64,000 nucleotides of DNA, taken from the NCBI GenBank assembly GCA_030704615.1, contig CM060732.1:27447053-27511052 (forward strand), read 5' to 3'. A program made the translations under genes and the position numbers. The DNA comes from Takakia lepidozioides (taxonomy: Eukaryota > Streptophyta > Takakiopsida > Takakiales > Takakiaceae). Positions within the stretch are counted from its first letter, which is position 1, and the number at the start of each line of letters is the position of its first letter. Positions 50,830-59,640 of this stretch are shown here, piece by piece. Under the pieces are notes generated by a model, which searched no databases, had not been told where the DNA came from, and saw only the letters and a program-made list of their open reading frames with translations.

Positions 50830-51855
50830 TGGAGTTGTGGCCTGCATACTTTTCTGACCCTAGTCAATGGTGGGCCAATTGTGGCAAAAAGGTGAATGCA
50901 TGTTGGATTATAGAGAGTAGCAGATGCAATTGAGCATAGGAACTAGTGTGAGAAGTTGAGTTGGGTGTTTCCTAGAACAAATGTAGGCTGTTATTGTCAG
51001 TTGCTACCAGCAAGGCAAAGATGTATGCATGATTTGTGAGAGGCATGGATAGCTGAAGGAGCAGGGATAGAGTGTGGGCCCATATTCATCCAAGAGGGCC
51101 ACATTTTTGGAATTGTACCTGATGTGATTTTGAACAATGCCCTCGTGGATATGTATGCCAAATGTGGGAGCATCAAGGGCAAGCCTGCCAGCTCTGGAAA
51201 AGGTTCTGATCAGGTCCATGGTTTCATTGTCAAAGCTGGAATTGTACCTGATTGTGATTGTGGACAATGCCCTCGTGGACAAGTATGCCAAATGTGCGAG
51301 CATCAAGGGCAAGCTTGGCAGCTCTGGAAAAGGGAAGAGGTCCATGGTTTCATTGTCAAAGCTTTGGCATACATGTCCACGAGGGCATTGTCCAGAATCA
51401 CAATCACCTACAATGCAAGCTTTGACAATGAAACCATAGACCTGATCTTCCCTTTCCCAGAGCTGGCAGGCTTGCCCTTCATGCTCCCACATTTGGCATA
51501 CATGTCCACAAGGGCATTGTCCAGAATCACAATCAGGTACAATTCCAGCTTAGACAATGAAACCACGGACTTGATCTTCCCTTTTCCAGAGCTGGCAGGC
51601 TTGCCCTTGATGCTCCCACATTTGGTATCCCTAAAGCATGGACCTAATCTTCCCTTTTCCAGAGCTGCCAGGCTTGCCCTTCATGCTAACACATTTGGCA
51701 TACATGTCCACGAGGGCATTGTCCAGAATCACATCAGGTACAATTCCAGCTTTGACAATGAAACCATGGACCCGATCTTCCCTTTTCCAGAGCTCCCAGG
51801 CTTGCCCTTCATGCTGAAACATTTGGCATACATGTCCACGAGGGCTCTTCAATGT
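50830..51855. pseudogene. Scrambled partial duplicate of the PPR gene
   Basis: 50850-51100 repeats the region upstream of the PPR gene (compare 40118-40450): the exon end WPAYFSDPSQWWANCGKK with its GTGAAT donor, GAACAAATGTAGGCTGTTA, and GATAGAGTGTGGGCCCATATTC. From 51104 to 51855 a 60-100 bp piece of the PPR repeat (VPDVILNNALVDMYAKCGSI) appears about seven times, first twice in plus and then mostly in minus orientation, joined through CTTTTCCAGAGCTGGCAGG-type linkers. The plus-strand frame 51124-51876 is open by chance of this arrangement and is not a PPR protein. Confidence 0.7.
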
Positions 51856-51899
51856 TTTCGTTTATCAGCCCTTTAAAAATTAGGAAAGCAAGAGATTTG

Positions 51900-52190
51900 G
51901 GTTACAGATGGGTGATGCCGCCATACCAGCACTTATGAAGAGATGAGGCCTTATCAGGCCTTGGAGTACACATCTGCCGTGTGGGTTGGCCAACTCCAAT
52001 CATGCTAAAACTTTAGAATCCATTCAGCTTTTGGTGCTCAAAGAGAGCATGTCAGCGCATGCACCATAAGATGTCAAGGAAGGAAACCTTTGTAGAAGGA
52101 AGGTGTCGTTCTAGGACAGAGGTTTCCTTAGAGGAACGGAATAAAACCATAAGCGGGTATAGAGGACCAGTGCATATATACAGTACATCT
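51900..52190. other. No supported gene
   Basis: Non-repetitive sequence between the PPR scramble and the TTTCGC repeat; nothing recognised. Confidence 0.35.
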
Positions 52191-52194
52191 GCGT

Positions 52195-52630
52195 CAATTT
52201 CGCAAGGCGAAAACTTCAGTAGAGTAGCCAAGAACTTGCAGCGACGAGTTTCGCATTGAGGAAGACGTGGTGATATTGACACAAACCTATGTAGCGGTGG
52301 GTTTCGCATTGAGAAACCCTTCCTGGTATTTGAGACAGACTTGGTGATATGGACACAAACGTATGCAGCGGTGGGTTTCGCATTGATAAACATTTCCTAG
52401 TATTTGAGAAATACCATACAGAAGTGGGTTTCGCTTTGAGAAACTCTTATTGGTATTTGAGAAATACTTTGGTGATATGGGCTTGGTGATGAGGACTTTA
52501 ATAGTGAGTTTGTCATATTTTCTGCTGTAGTGGATTTCTTGTCAGGCTGGTTGGTAAAGAGTTTCGCCCTGCGAAATTATCAGGTTGTCTGGTACATATT
52601 CCTTTCGTGAGAAATTAGCTATGGGTGAGG
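52195..52630. repeat. TTTCGC...GAAA minisatellite
   Basis: About six degenerate units of roughly 50-80 bp, each with GTGGGTTTCGCATTGAGAAA or a variant (52197, 52242, 52300, 52371, 52425, 52560), alternating with TGGTATTTGAGA and GGTGATATGG. The core can pair with itself (TTTCGC with GCGAAA or GAGAAA). Confidence 0.65.
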
Positions 52631-52686
52631 ACCTGCAATTTTAGTTGAAGCCTCACCGTATACTCTCGTGTCTATTATGGAGAAAA

Positions 52687-53071
52687 TGTCACGCCTTGTA
52701 ACATGGTAGAATCTAGAAGGTCCTAGATGTCCAGGAGGAAAGTTCCCCTAGAAGTTTCCAAAATAATTAGGAAGGTTCTTAAGAGTTTGACTTAAGGAAG
52801 TTTGACTTGAGGCTCTCAAGTCAAATCTATAAGATATTTATATTATGGAGAATAGGTCAAATGTTTGAGAAAGTCATATTGTGGAGAATATGTCAAACCT
52901 AAGAATGTTGACTTTAGGAAGTTTTGACTTGAGGCTCTCAAGTCAAACCTTTAAAATAATCATATTGTGAAGGGTTTATAAACCTGCAATGAAAGCCTAG
53001 AATGCATGGAGTGTTTTGGGAAAAAGTTGACAAGCACTTCAATTATAGTCTTTGTGATCCTGGGTGTTACA
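52687..53071 (+). repeat. LTR of a second retrotransposon family
   Basis: 385 bp starting TGTCACGCCTTG and ending GGGTGTTACA, with TGT..ACA termini that form a short inverted repeat. It contains AGTTTGACTTGAGGCTCTCAAGTCAAA-type duplications (about 52800-52830 and 52921-52950). It is directly followed by a primer-binding site, so it is a 5' LTR. No matching 3' LTR or pol genes were seen downstream. Confidence 0.8.
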
Positions 53072-53072
53072 A

Positions 53073-53084
53073 TGGTATCAGAGC
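53073..53084 (+). other. Primer-binding site for tRNA-iMet
   Basis: TGGTATCAGAGC begins two bases after the LTR end. This fixes the orientation as plus. The internal region loses similarity to any coding element within about 250 bp. Confidence 0.9.
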
Positions 53085-53670
53085 CTAGTGTTGCTTGAAG
53101 TAGAGAGTAAATACCATTTTTGGGAGAATACGATTACGATGTTTTCTTTTATGGTTGTCAATCTATTTGAGGGATGCCATAATAGGTAATAATGATGGTG
53201 CATCATAACGATAGGATAAAATTTTATGGACTTAAATCGACCCCCTGTTAGTGATTTTCCTTCGAAGTGTGAATTAAAGTTATATGTCGTCATAAGGCAG
53301 AGATTAGAAATATGATAGTACGGAGATTTGGAGAGGAACGATATCAAGAAGCGTTACAAGATCCACGACCTGTTGTTTTTTCTATAATTAGAAATTGGAG
53401 GGTATACATATGTGTATATACATAGCCCATCGAGCGAGGTAGATACCTACCGCCTAATTTTCCACCGCCAAACGTATTCAGTATCAATGTGCGCGCCATT
53501 GACAAACATGACGAGTTGTGCATTCTGAGAAGGAAGGATGCACATTCCACACAAGTTCGCACACAATGGGGTTTTTATTCATGTGTATGCATTCCAAATG
53601 AAGCACGCATATTGTACTGAGGGTGCATGCAAATCTAAAGCGTTTTGCCTTATAAATACAACTTACGAAG

Positions 53671-54243
53671 TCAACGGCACTTCGACTGGCCTAAAACAAG
53701 CTCATGAGTCATCGGGCTTCTCCACGTAAAAAAAATTACGGCCGTTCTTCGGTCCCTGTTGATCTTCACCACAATGTCGTGCCCTTCAATGAAACCACCA
53801 TCAAATATCGAAAGCTTAACCGTGGACCCGGAGTGTCCGTGCGTTTCGTCCTCCAATCCAACGCGAATGTCCCTATACGCTGGGGAAGAGGACCGTACAC
53901 TTGTAGGAGTATACGTGACACCGATGGACTCTACCCACGCCCATTGGCAGCAGTTCCACCACCAAGGCATAGCACTGCTCATTCTCTCCGGCTGCTGGCC
54001 GTAGATGGGGAAATTTGAATCAAGGATGTGCAGGAGCCACAGATTGGACAGACCAAGATCGTCACCCCGCTCAAAAGCATATTGCCCTGGCAAATACTCA
54101 AAAGCAGACAATGTTTCACGCTCGACCCCACTGTTGTCAGTGCAAACTGTGTGCCAAATGACGATGTCCCACGGTGTGGCAATATAGATTGCATGATCCA
54201 CGCCTCCGTAAGGGCACTCGTTGTGGTTCCGGAAGCAAGGCAT
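53671..54243 (-). CDS. FBL family copy C
   Basis: A 190-codon open frame, MPCFRNHNECPYGGVDHAIY to the C-terminus, colinear with the 4.4-kb copy: LSAFEYLPG near residue 45, LWLLHILDSNFPIYG, WWWNCCQWAWVESIGVTYTP near 95, DIRVGLEDETHGHSGSTVKL, SIFDGGFIEGHDIVV and TWRSPMTHELV. It is much more diverged from copies A and B than these are from each other, and it is still open, which suggests an older member that stayed under constraint. No F-box was seen upstream on the minus strand. Function unknown; an F-box-associated role is only inferred from copy B. Confidence 0.5.
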   Translation of the reverse strand: MPCFRNHNECPYGGVDHAIYIATPWDIVIWHTVCTDNSGVERETLSAFEYLPGQYAFERGDDLGLSNLWLLHILDSNFPIYGQQPERMSSAMPWWWNCCQWAWVESIGVTYTPTSVRSSSPAYRDIRVGLEDETHGHSGSTVKLSIFDGGFIEGHDIVVKINRDRRTAVIFFTWRSPMTHELVLGQSKCR

Positions 54244-54636
54244 CGTTGGAAACGAGACCGGAAGGATGAGTCTGATGTCGAAGAGAATGAGACCTTAGAG
54301 ACAACAACAAAGCCCTTTCAAATTCTCCGTGGTCAGAACCACTCGCCACTGCGGGCTGCAATAATGGATGCACTGGGTCCCACCTATCCACCTATCATCC
54401 CCGTACGTCTTCATGAGGCCCACCGACGGAAGGAAAAGAGGCTTCTCATTCTCATCCCCGTGCCAACTCCTCCATTCATTTCAAACAGTATCCCGGCTTC
54501 AGATTACTCCGAAAAAACAATGTTATGTCATTCCTTCACGTACAGAGCGTATGGGATAGCGATAATCCCATCGGCTTTCCATGCATTTTGTACTTTGCAT
54601 GCCACACATTGCTCTTTTCATGCCGAAACACATGTA

Positions 54637-55902
54637 GTCGTCACCGACTACATGTCAATGTAATTGACTGATTCCATATGGATTTTCAAAAGGGGTGAAC
54701 ACGTAGCACTCTCTCCAACTGTTGAAATTGAAGGTCGGTACCGACTAGAGCACATAAGGTAATGCAAACTTCCGGAATTGGGCGAATGAGGTCATGGAAT
54801 TTGTGGAATTTAACATATTAAATGGATTTTGCACTCTTTCATACGGCAACAGTAAAGGTCGGTGCCGACTAAAAGTATATGAGACCGTGGAATGTGCGGT
54901 CTTCATCAAATTATATGGAAATTGATCTATTTCGAAGGGCTAACAGTGAAGGTCGGTGCCGACTACATGCGCACATCCTCTCACTGAAACGTGGTATATG
55001 GGATATTGTAGGCAAATCCCACAGTTCTTCCGCCCAACAATGAAGCTATATGCCGAGTAATAGCATAAGACCACCTTCCAACAGTCAGAATTGGCATATT
55101 ATGGGTTCATTCTAATGGACCAACGGCCATGAGTGATGGTCGGTGCTGATTAGAAGCATATGAGGTCAAGGAAACAACGGAATTGGTCATACAATAGGCA
55201 AATTGAACTGATCGAGGGGTTTTCAATGGAGGTCGGTGCCGACTAAAGGTACATGGGTCCATGGATACGACGACAATGATGGCATATTATAAGAAAATAC
55301 GATTCCTCCGCAACGAGTACATCCCAATTATCCAATGGCTCTCATGATTGCACAGGATAGTCGGTGCCGACTTCCGTTGGCGGATGCACAGATGGAGACG
55401 TGGCTTCACTGAAGTCGGTGCCGATTATCACCCAATGCGGCCCCATAAGCCACCAACACTGTGGGTTTATTTCTTATATGAGTGTAGCCGTTGCCGACTT
55501 TCACAAGAGGAAGCAGATGTGCGCTCCGAGCACGACGACCTCATATCTGTGAAACTACCTTGGTGTCCAACATTTGTAGTGAATATCCTATGGTTTCCTT
55601 GAAGTCGTCAACGACTTGAAGCAGTGCATTTTTTTTGGTATTCCAATCCGGTGCCTTGGTACGATTTCTATTTCGAATTGGAAGAAGTCGGTGCCGACCA
55701 CAGTTTCAATAGAACACGTCGCGGAGGATGTGAGGGTATATGATAATGAAGACGTCTTCATTCTAAGTGTAATGCCTCACATTCTGTTTCTATTCATAAA
55801 CTTTATTCTCCTTCCGCAAAGGTAATGCGATGGAAAACATTTGTATGGTGGCGGAAAAGTGGCCGATAGGGTGTGCTTGTGTACTTGAAATCCGTGCCGA
55901 CC
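54637..55902. repeat. Array of GTCGGTGCCGAC palindromes
   Basis: Twelve sites with the dyad GTCGGNNCCGAC or a close variant: 54637, 54734, 54858, 54952, 55139, 55232, 55360, 55414, 55487, 55604, 55687 and about 55891. Spacings are often near 93-97 or 117-128 bp. The flanking unit sequence has diverged far more than the palindrome. The array carries no convincing ORF. Confidence 0.85.
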
Positions 55903-56135
55903 ATTGCCACCACAATCGTGAATGGATGGAGACGGATGGAAAATAGTATTAAACACAAACGGATGATAGATTTTCATAAATTTTTGACCGTTGACAGTAC
56001 AGTTCGTTAGTCCGTTGCATAGATTCCATGCATGCTTGCTGCTTTTCGTAGGATTGGGGTGTCCGTGTCCACACGCTCTGTGCATTTTTCCACTGTACCA
56101 CACCTGCGCGTGTTCGATAGCACTGTGGCAAAGTA

Positions 56136-56333
56136 GTGAAGCAGGCGATCATGGATCCCTTTGTGCTGGTGAATTGCCCACCTGGCACGGACGACATCAA
56201 GGTGATGGCGGAGGGACAACATGTCTTTCTAAAGGACAAAGTAATTCGGGGCAGATTTGGTATCGACCCATTCTCTTTGGTTGTTGAAGAGGAGGAGATC
56301 ACTGCTGGTTCCGGCACAACATTGTCAGTCTGA
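56136..56333 (+). CDS. Short ORF upstream of the F-box segment
   Basis: A 65-codon frame, containing MDPFVLVNCPPGTDDIKVMA, EGQHVFLKDKVIRGRFGID and a glutamate-rich end (LVVEEEEITAGSG), lies about 200 bp before the F-box segment on the same strand. I recognise no domain. It may be a preceding exon of the same gene; no strong donor was found at its end. Confidence 0.3.
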   Translation: MKQAIMDPFVLVNCPPGTDDIKVMAEGQHVFLKDKVIRGRFGIDPFSLVVEEEEITAGSGTTLSV

Positions 56334-56538
56334 GGTGATAGGGTTTTGATTGCTAGTAGTGGTGAGGTAGAAACTGTGACCTCAGAACTAGATACTTATT
56401 GTTCAAGGTTTAGAGATTTCCTGGCTTTAGAACAGTTAAAATGAGGGGTAAACATTCTGTTATGACGCATCTAATTCATTTCTTTTAAATTACCAGTCTA
56501 CTTTGTAAATAAATGGACAGGTCTTCTCCATACATCGG

Positions 56539-56766
56539 GTGCATTCCTTTTCTGATGAGGTACTTAATGTATTGGTTGCAGGGACCCACATCTTGGGGCG
56601 ATTGGATGCATACAGCTTGGCACAAAGTGCAGCAGTTTGTACACACTGGCGAGCTGAAATCACAGCTGATGTACTGTGGCAACTAATGTGTGAGCAGTTT
56701 TGGTTGAAACGAGTACACCTCCATTTGTGTCTCATCCAGCGAGACTCCTCTACCATCAGACTCTGA
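56539..56766 (+). CDS. F-box-like segment
   Basis: The frame reads SDEVLNVLVAG, then ILGRLDAYSLAQSAAVCTHW and RAEITADVLWQLMCEQFWLKR. This is the F-box pattern (hydrophobic start, LDA-x-L/S-L-A-x-A-A-V-C-x-x-W, then LWxxLC...F). F-box proteins bind SKP1 and bring substrates to SCF ubiquitin ligases. The VLVAGTHI stretch looks like an unspliced joint (a GCAG precedes GGACCC at about 56581), so the true exon may begin there. Downstream on the same strand lies FBL copy B, a candidate substrate-binding part. Confidence 0.65.
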   Translation: MHSFSDEVLNVLVAGTHILGRLDAYSLAQSAAVCTHWRAEITADVLWQLMCEQFWLKRVHLHLCLIQRDSSTIRL

Positions 56767-56814
56767 CTTGTGTATGCAATAAGCTTGACTGACTCACAAC
56801 AGGTCCGAGCACCC

Positions 56815-56965
56815 TCGGATGGAAATTTGGCCCCGTTTTTCCATCCGGGGGATGATCTTTGGTAGCCACGTGTCGGCCTCTCCACCTGAGACGACTTCAT
56901 CCGAGCCCCTTCGGATGGAAATTCGGCGCCGTTTTTCCATCCGGGGGATGATCCCTGGAAGCGAG
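56815..56965. repeat. Two tandem GGCGCC-type palindrome units upstream of FBL copy B
   Basis: GGATGGAAATTTGGCCCCG and GGATGGAAATTCGGCGCCG, each followed by TTTTTCCATCCGGGGGATGA, at 56818 and 56923, about 105 bp apart. They match the 5-kb block in inverted orientation, as FBL copy B is inverted relative to copy A. Confidence 0.75.
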
Positions 56966-56999
56966 GTGGGGCCCTCACCCTCTGGCACGACTCCATGTA

Positions 57000-57400
57000 A
57001 GCCCACATGGATGGCAGTATCCGCCTGCATGGAACATCCCCAAAAGCCGCACGGCCTTCTTGTATCATTGGAGGTGCTGCCAGTGGGCCTACGAGGATTG
57101 CATCGGGTGTACGTACATGCCAGAGAGGATTCCATCGCAAACAGTGTATGGGGACATTCTCATAAGCTACGAGGATGAGTCCTATGGACATAGAGTCTCC
57201 ACAACAAAGATCTCGATTTACGATGGTGCATATATCGGAGAACATGACACCATTGTCCACTACACCAAAGAAAAGCGGGCTGCATCCATTGTTTTCATCT
57301 ACCGACACCCTGTCAGTCATGAGCTTGTTGAGAGGCCAATCGAGGTTCCAGCTTCTTGGTTCCGGATGCCCTCGAATAGTCCGTTCAAGGAGGGAACTGA
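57000..57400 (+). pseudogene. FBL family copy B, truncated
   Basis: From about 57000 (ACATGGATGGCAGTATCCGCC) the DNA closely follows copy A. The open frame from 57060 gives YHWRCCQWAYEDCIGCTYMP, YGDILISYEDESYGHRVSTT, IYDGAYIGEHDTIVHYTK and YRHPVSHELVERPIEVPASW. Similarity to copy A stops at about 57360, where antisense MULE sequence begins, so the C-terminus is replaced by unrelated residues. The N-terminal third of copy A (LSVVEYLPG region) is missing. Confidence 0.6.
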
Positions 57401-57540
57401 AAGAAGATATTGCCGTCGACGTCTGCGGGAAGGCATGTCACAGATTTAATTGCAAACTTTCTGTAGTCCAGCCCAGCCAGCTCCGAGCGGTGTCCCTCCA
57501 TGTGAAGCCCTCGCAGAATATCAAGAATGGATCGAGTTGC
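57368..57540 (-). pseudogene. Antisense MULE transposase fragment
   Basis: In reverse complement this piece encodes HRSELAGLDYRKFAIKS and DGNIFFQF-type residues, matching the MULE N-terminus at 3070-3240. It is fused directly to the end of FBL copy B and ends before a GTGAGCC repeat at about 57550. Confidence 0.75.
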
Positions 57541-57544
57541 TGGG

Positions 57545-57620
57545 GGGGTGCTATTCCGTGAGCCTGGAGGCGTGAGCCTGTGAGCCCAGGAAACCGTGAG
57601 CCCAGCACAGGCTCACGCCA
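57545..57620. repeat. GTGAGCC short repeats with inverted partner
   Basis: Four to five GTGAGCC or CGTGAGCC units followed by GGCTCACGCC, giving a potential hairpin. Similar CCGCTCATG or CATGAGC repeats are at 12385-12435 and 63100-63345. Confidence 0.5.
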
Positions 57621-57639
57621 CGTCAGCATACATACAGGG

Positions 57640-58460
57640 CCTATTTCCGCGGGTGTCACATATTTCACCATTACCTTGAGTTCAATGGTAGTTTTTGGCA
57701 CCAAATTCACGGGACGGCGATGGGGAGCAACTTTGCAGTTGTTTATGCTTGTTTGTTCCTTTGTCGGTTGGAGATGTACATGGATTACTTGTGCCCATCG
57801 GAGCAAGAGCTGCTTTATCTTAAGCGCTATATCGACGGCGGCTTTGGCATCTGGGTAGGCTCCGAAAAGAGCCCCCTGTCCTAGTTACGGAACTACGGTT
57901 CCATGTTTGATGGCATCAAAATCACGACCGCCATAAGCCCGACGTCCGCCGACATCTTGGATATCACCTTCTTCAAATGAGACGACTTCATCCAAACTCG
58001 ACGGCTCTTTACTAGATGTCATCAAAAGGCCCAGAACAAGTATCCATACTTGCCTTGGTCCTCGTGGCATCCACATCACCAAAAGAAAGCTTTCGTCATC
58101 GGCGAGCTCCAACGGTACGTAATACGAGAAAGCACCATCCAAGGGTTCAACCATTTGCAACTTTTGTTTTACAAACGTCTTCGAGCCCGAGGTTATCCGG
58201 CGGCGTTCATCCGGAGTTGCTTCACCAAGATCTCCTAGGACCTTAGATCCGCTCTACTCGACCAACAGACGCAACGCGCAGTTGAGGGTAAACGGGCCCC
58301 CTTTGTTCTTAAGCTCGACTACTCTTCGTACACTCGAGCCTTGAACTTGGGGGCCACCCTAAACCCTAGACTCTACGAGTTGCTTCAGCAAGTCCCGGAG
58401 CTTCGGTTTCTTCCTCGAGCGATGATTTGTTGGAGGAATCCGCGAAAGCTGAGTTCATTC
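57640..58460 (+). pseudogene. Penelope-like element reverse transcriptase (type B)
   Basis: Across three frames the blocks are GTAMGSNFAVVYACLFL (near 57725), LYLKRYIDGGFGIW (near 57820), DILDITFF, HQKAQNKYPYLPWSSWHP, FYKRLRARGYPAAFI (to about 58215), and FVLKLDYSSYTRALNL with ATLNPRLYE (to 58380). The layout equals that of type A at 12.2-13.2 kb. The second aspartate of YIDD is glycine here (GAC to GGC), which would abolish polymerase activity, and several stops and frame changes are present. No GIY-YIG domain follows. It lies 0.3 kb before a hammerhead. Confidence 0.82.
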
Positions 58461-58741
58461 CTAGTTAAATCTAGAATGATAGGATGATTTTGTAGTGCAA
58501 ATATCCCTAGCATTATTAATTTTGCCTCTTTGATAGCCCTAGTATTGATGTTAAAGTCAAAGGGTTCCAACAATTAATTTGGACCATTGACTAATTAATG
58601 CAGTCTTGACTTGGAGGCTATATTAGTGCTTTAGTGGCATTATTATTGCCTTGGGAATTATCCCATATCGTTTGCACATAGTGAGGGTGCCTTTCTAGTA
58701 TATAATGATAGGCTTGGCTCTTAGGACTTCATCTCTTGGTG

Positions 58742-58784
58742 TTCCACTGATGAGCTTGAGCAATCAAGCGAAACTTGTTTGGAA
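58742..58784 (+). ncRNA. Type I hammerhead ribozyme, PLE type B
   Basis: TTCCA pairs with TGGAA (stem I), CTGATGA is followed by stem II GCTTGA/TCAAGC closed by a GCAA tetraloop, then GAAA, a minimal stem III (AC-TT-GT) and the cleavage triplet GTT ending at 58779. Stems I and II differ from type A but stay paired, which is strong evidence for a conserved RNA structure. Confidence 0.93.
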
Positions 58785-59640
58785 TAAAACACCTTAACTC
58801 TTTTTGTGTCTCCACACTTAGAGAAGTTGAGAGTCTAGTCCTTGCCCGCCCGGGCAACTTGGATCGAAGGGGTGCTCGGCTCCAAGGGGAATCCCAACCC
58901 TTGGATACTTCCGAGGCCTTTTTTCTTTCCGAAGCACAGGCGTATAGAGCCTTCCGTTTGACGCCATCTTAGCCACCTCTTACAATGGGGAAGGTGGCTG
59001 GGGGTATATGGTAATCGTGTCGGGCAAGCTAATTTAGCCCCAACTACACGGTTCCCCCTGTCGTACGCCCGATGGTCGGAGAGAAGGGACTTGGTTGATC
59101 CTCCCTCGAGTTCATCTCGAGCGATCAGAGGACTATGGGCATGCGCAAGCCTCTGCCGACCTAACCTTCTCGTCGATGACCTTATGCGGTAATCCCTCTC
59201 ATTCTTCCTTAGAGGTACGAACCTCTTTTTGAAGGTGGGGCATATAAGTTTTCCAACTAGGGGTTGAGACTTGACCCTATGTTTGTGAGTGCCTTGAGCG
59301 CATGCTTGCCCATAGTGAGCAAGATTTTTTGTCGCTAAACAAGGAGAAGCAAACATAAAAAAGCTTATGGTTGGAGTGAAAATGCATCATTCTTCAATTA
59401 GAGAACCTTATCTCGTGAGGGCGAGAGTCCTTGCATAAGACATAATAGTCTTATTGCATCCCTTTAGGCACGATAGACGCACTTTGTATGCATTTGTCTT
59501 GGTTTCCATTGCATTTGTATTTGGATCCGAACCGGCCCCCCTTAAAAATTACTGTGTCTTTTTCCAGTATTTTATCTACTTTTTGTTATCTTTGCAGCCT
59601 TTGTTGACCAGCCCTAACCCTAAACCTAAACCCTAAACCT
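58785..59640 (+). mobile_element. PLE type B 3' region and telomeric joint
   Basis: About 830 bp from the ribozyme to the 3' terminus. The end carries CGGCCCCCCTTAAAAATT near 59531, TTTTTGTTATCTTTGCAG and TTGTTGACCAG, then runs into CCCTAACCCTAAACCTAAA at 59611. The minus-strand ORF 59356-58835 has no motifs and I regard it as a chance frame. Confidence 0.75.

Noticed and set aside
51124-51876. 250-codon ORF as a PPR protein
   Set aside because: It alternates sense and antisense pieces of the same PPR fragment, so the product cannot form PPR repeats.
58835-59356. 173-codon minus-strand ORF in the PLE type B 3' region
   Set aside because: No motif, and it lies in the non-coding part of the element; it is broken by substitutions in the inverted copy at 59.7-60.1 kb where the two overlap.
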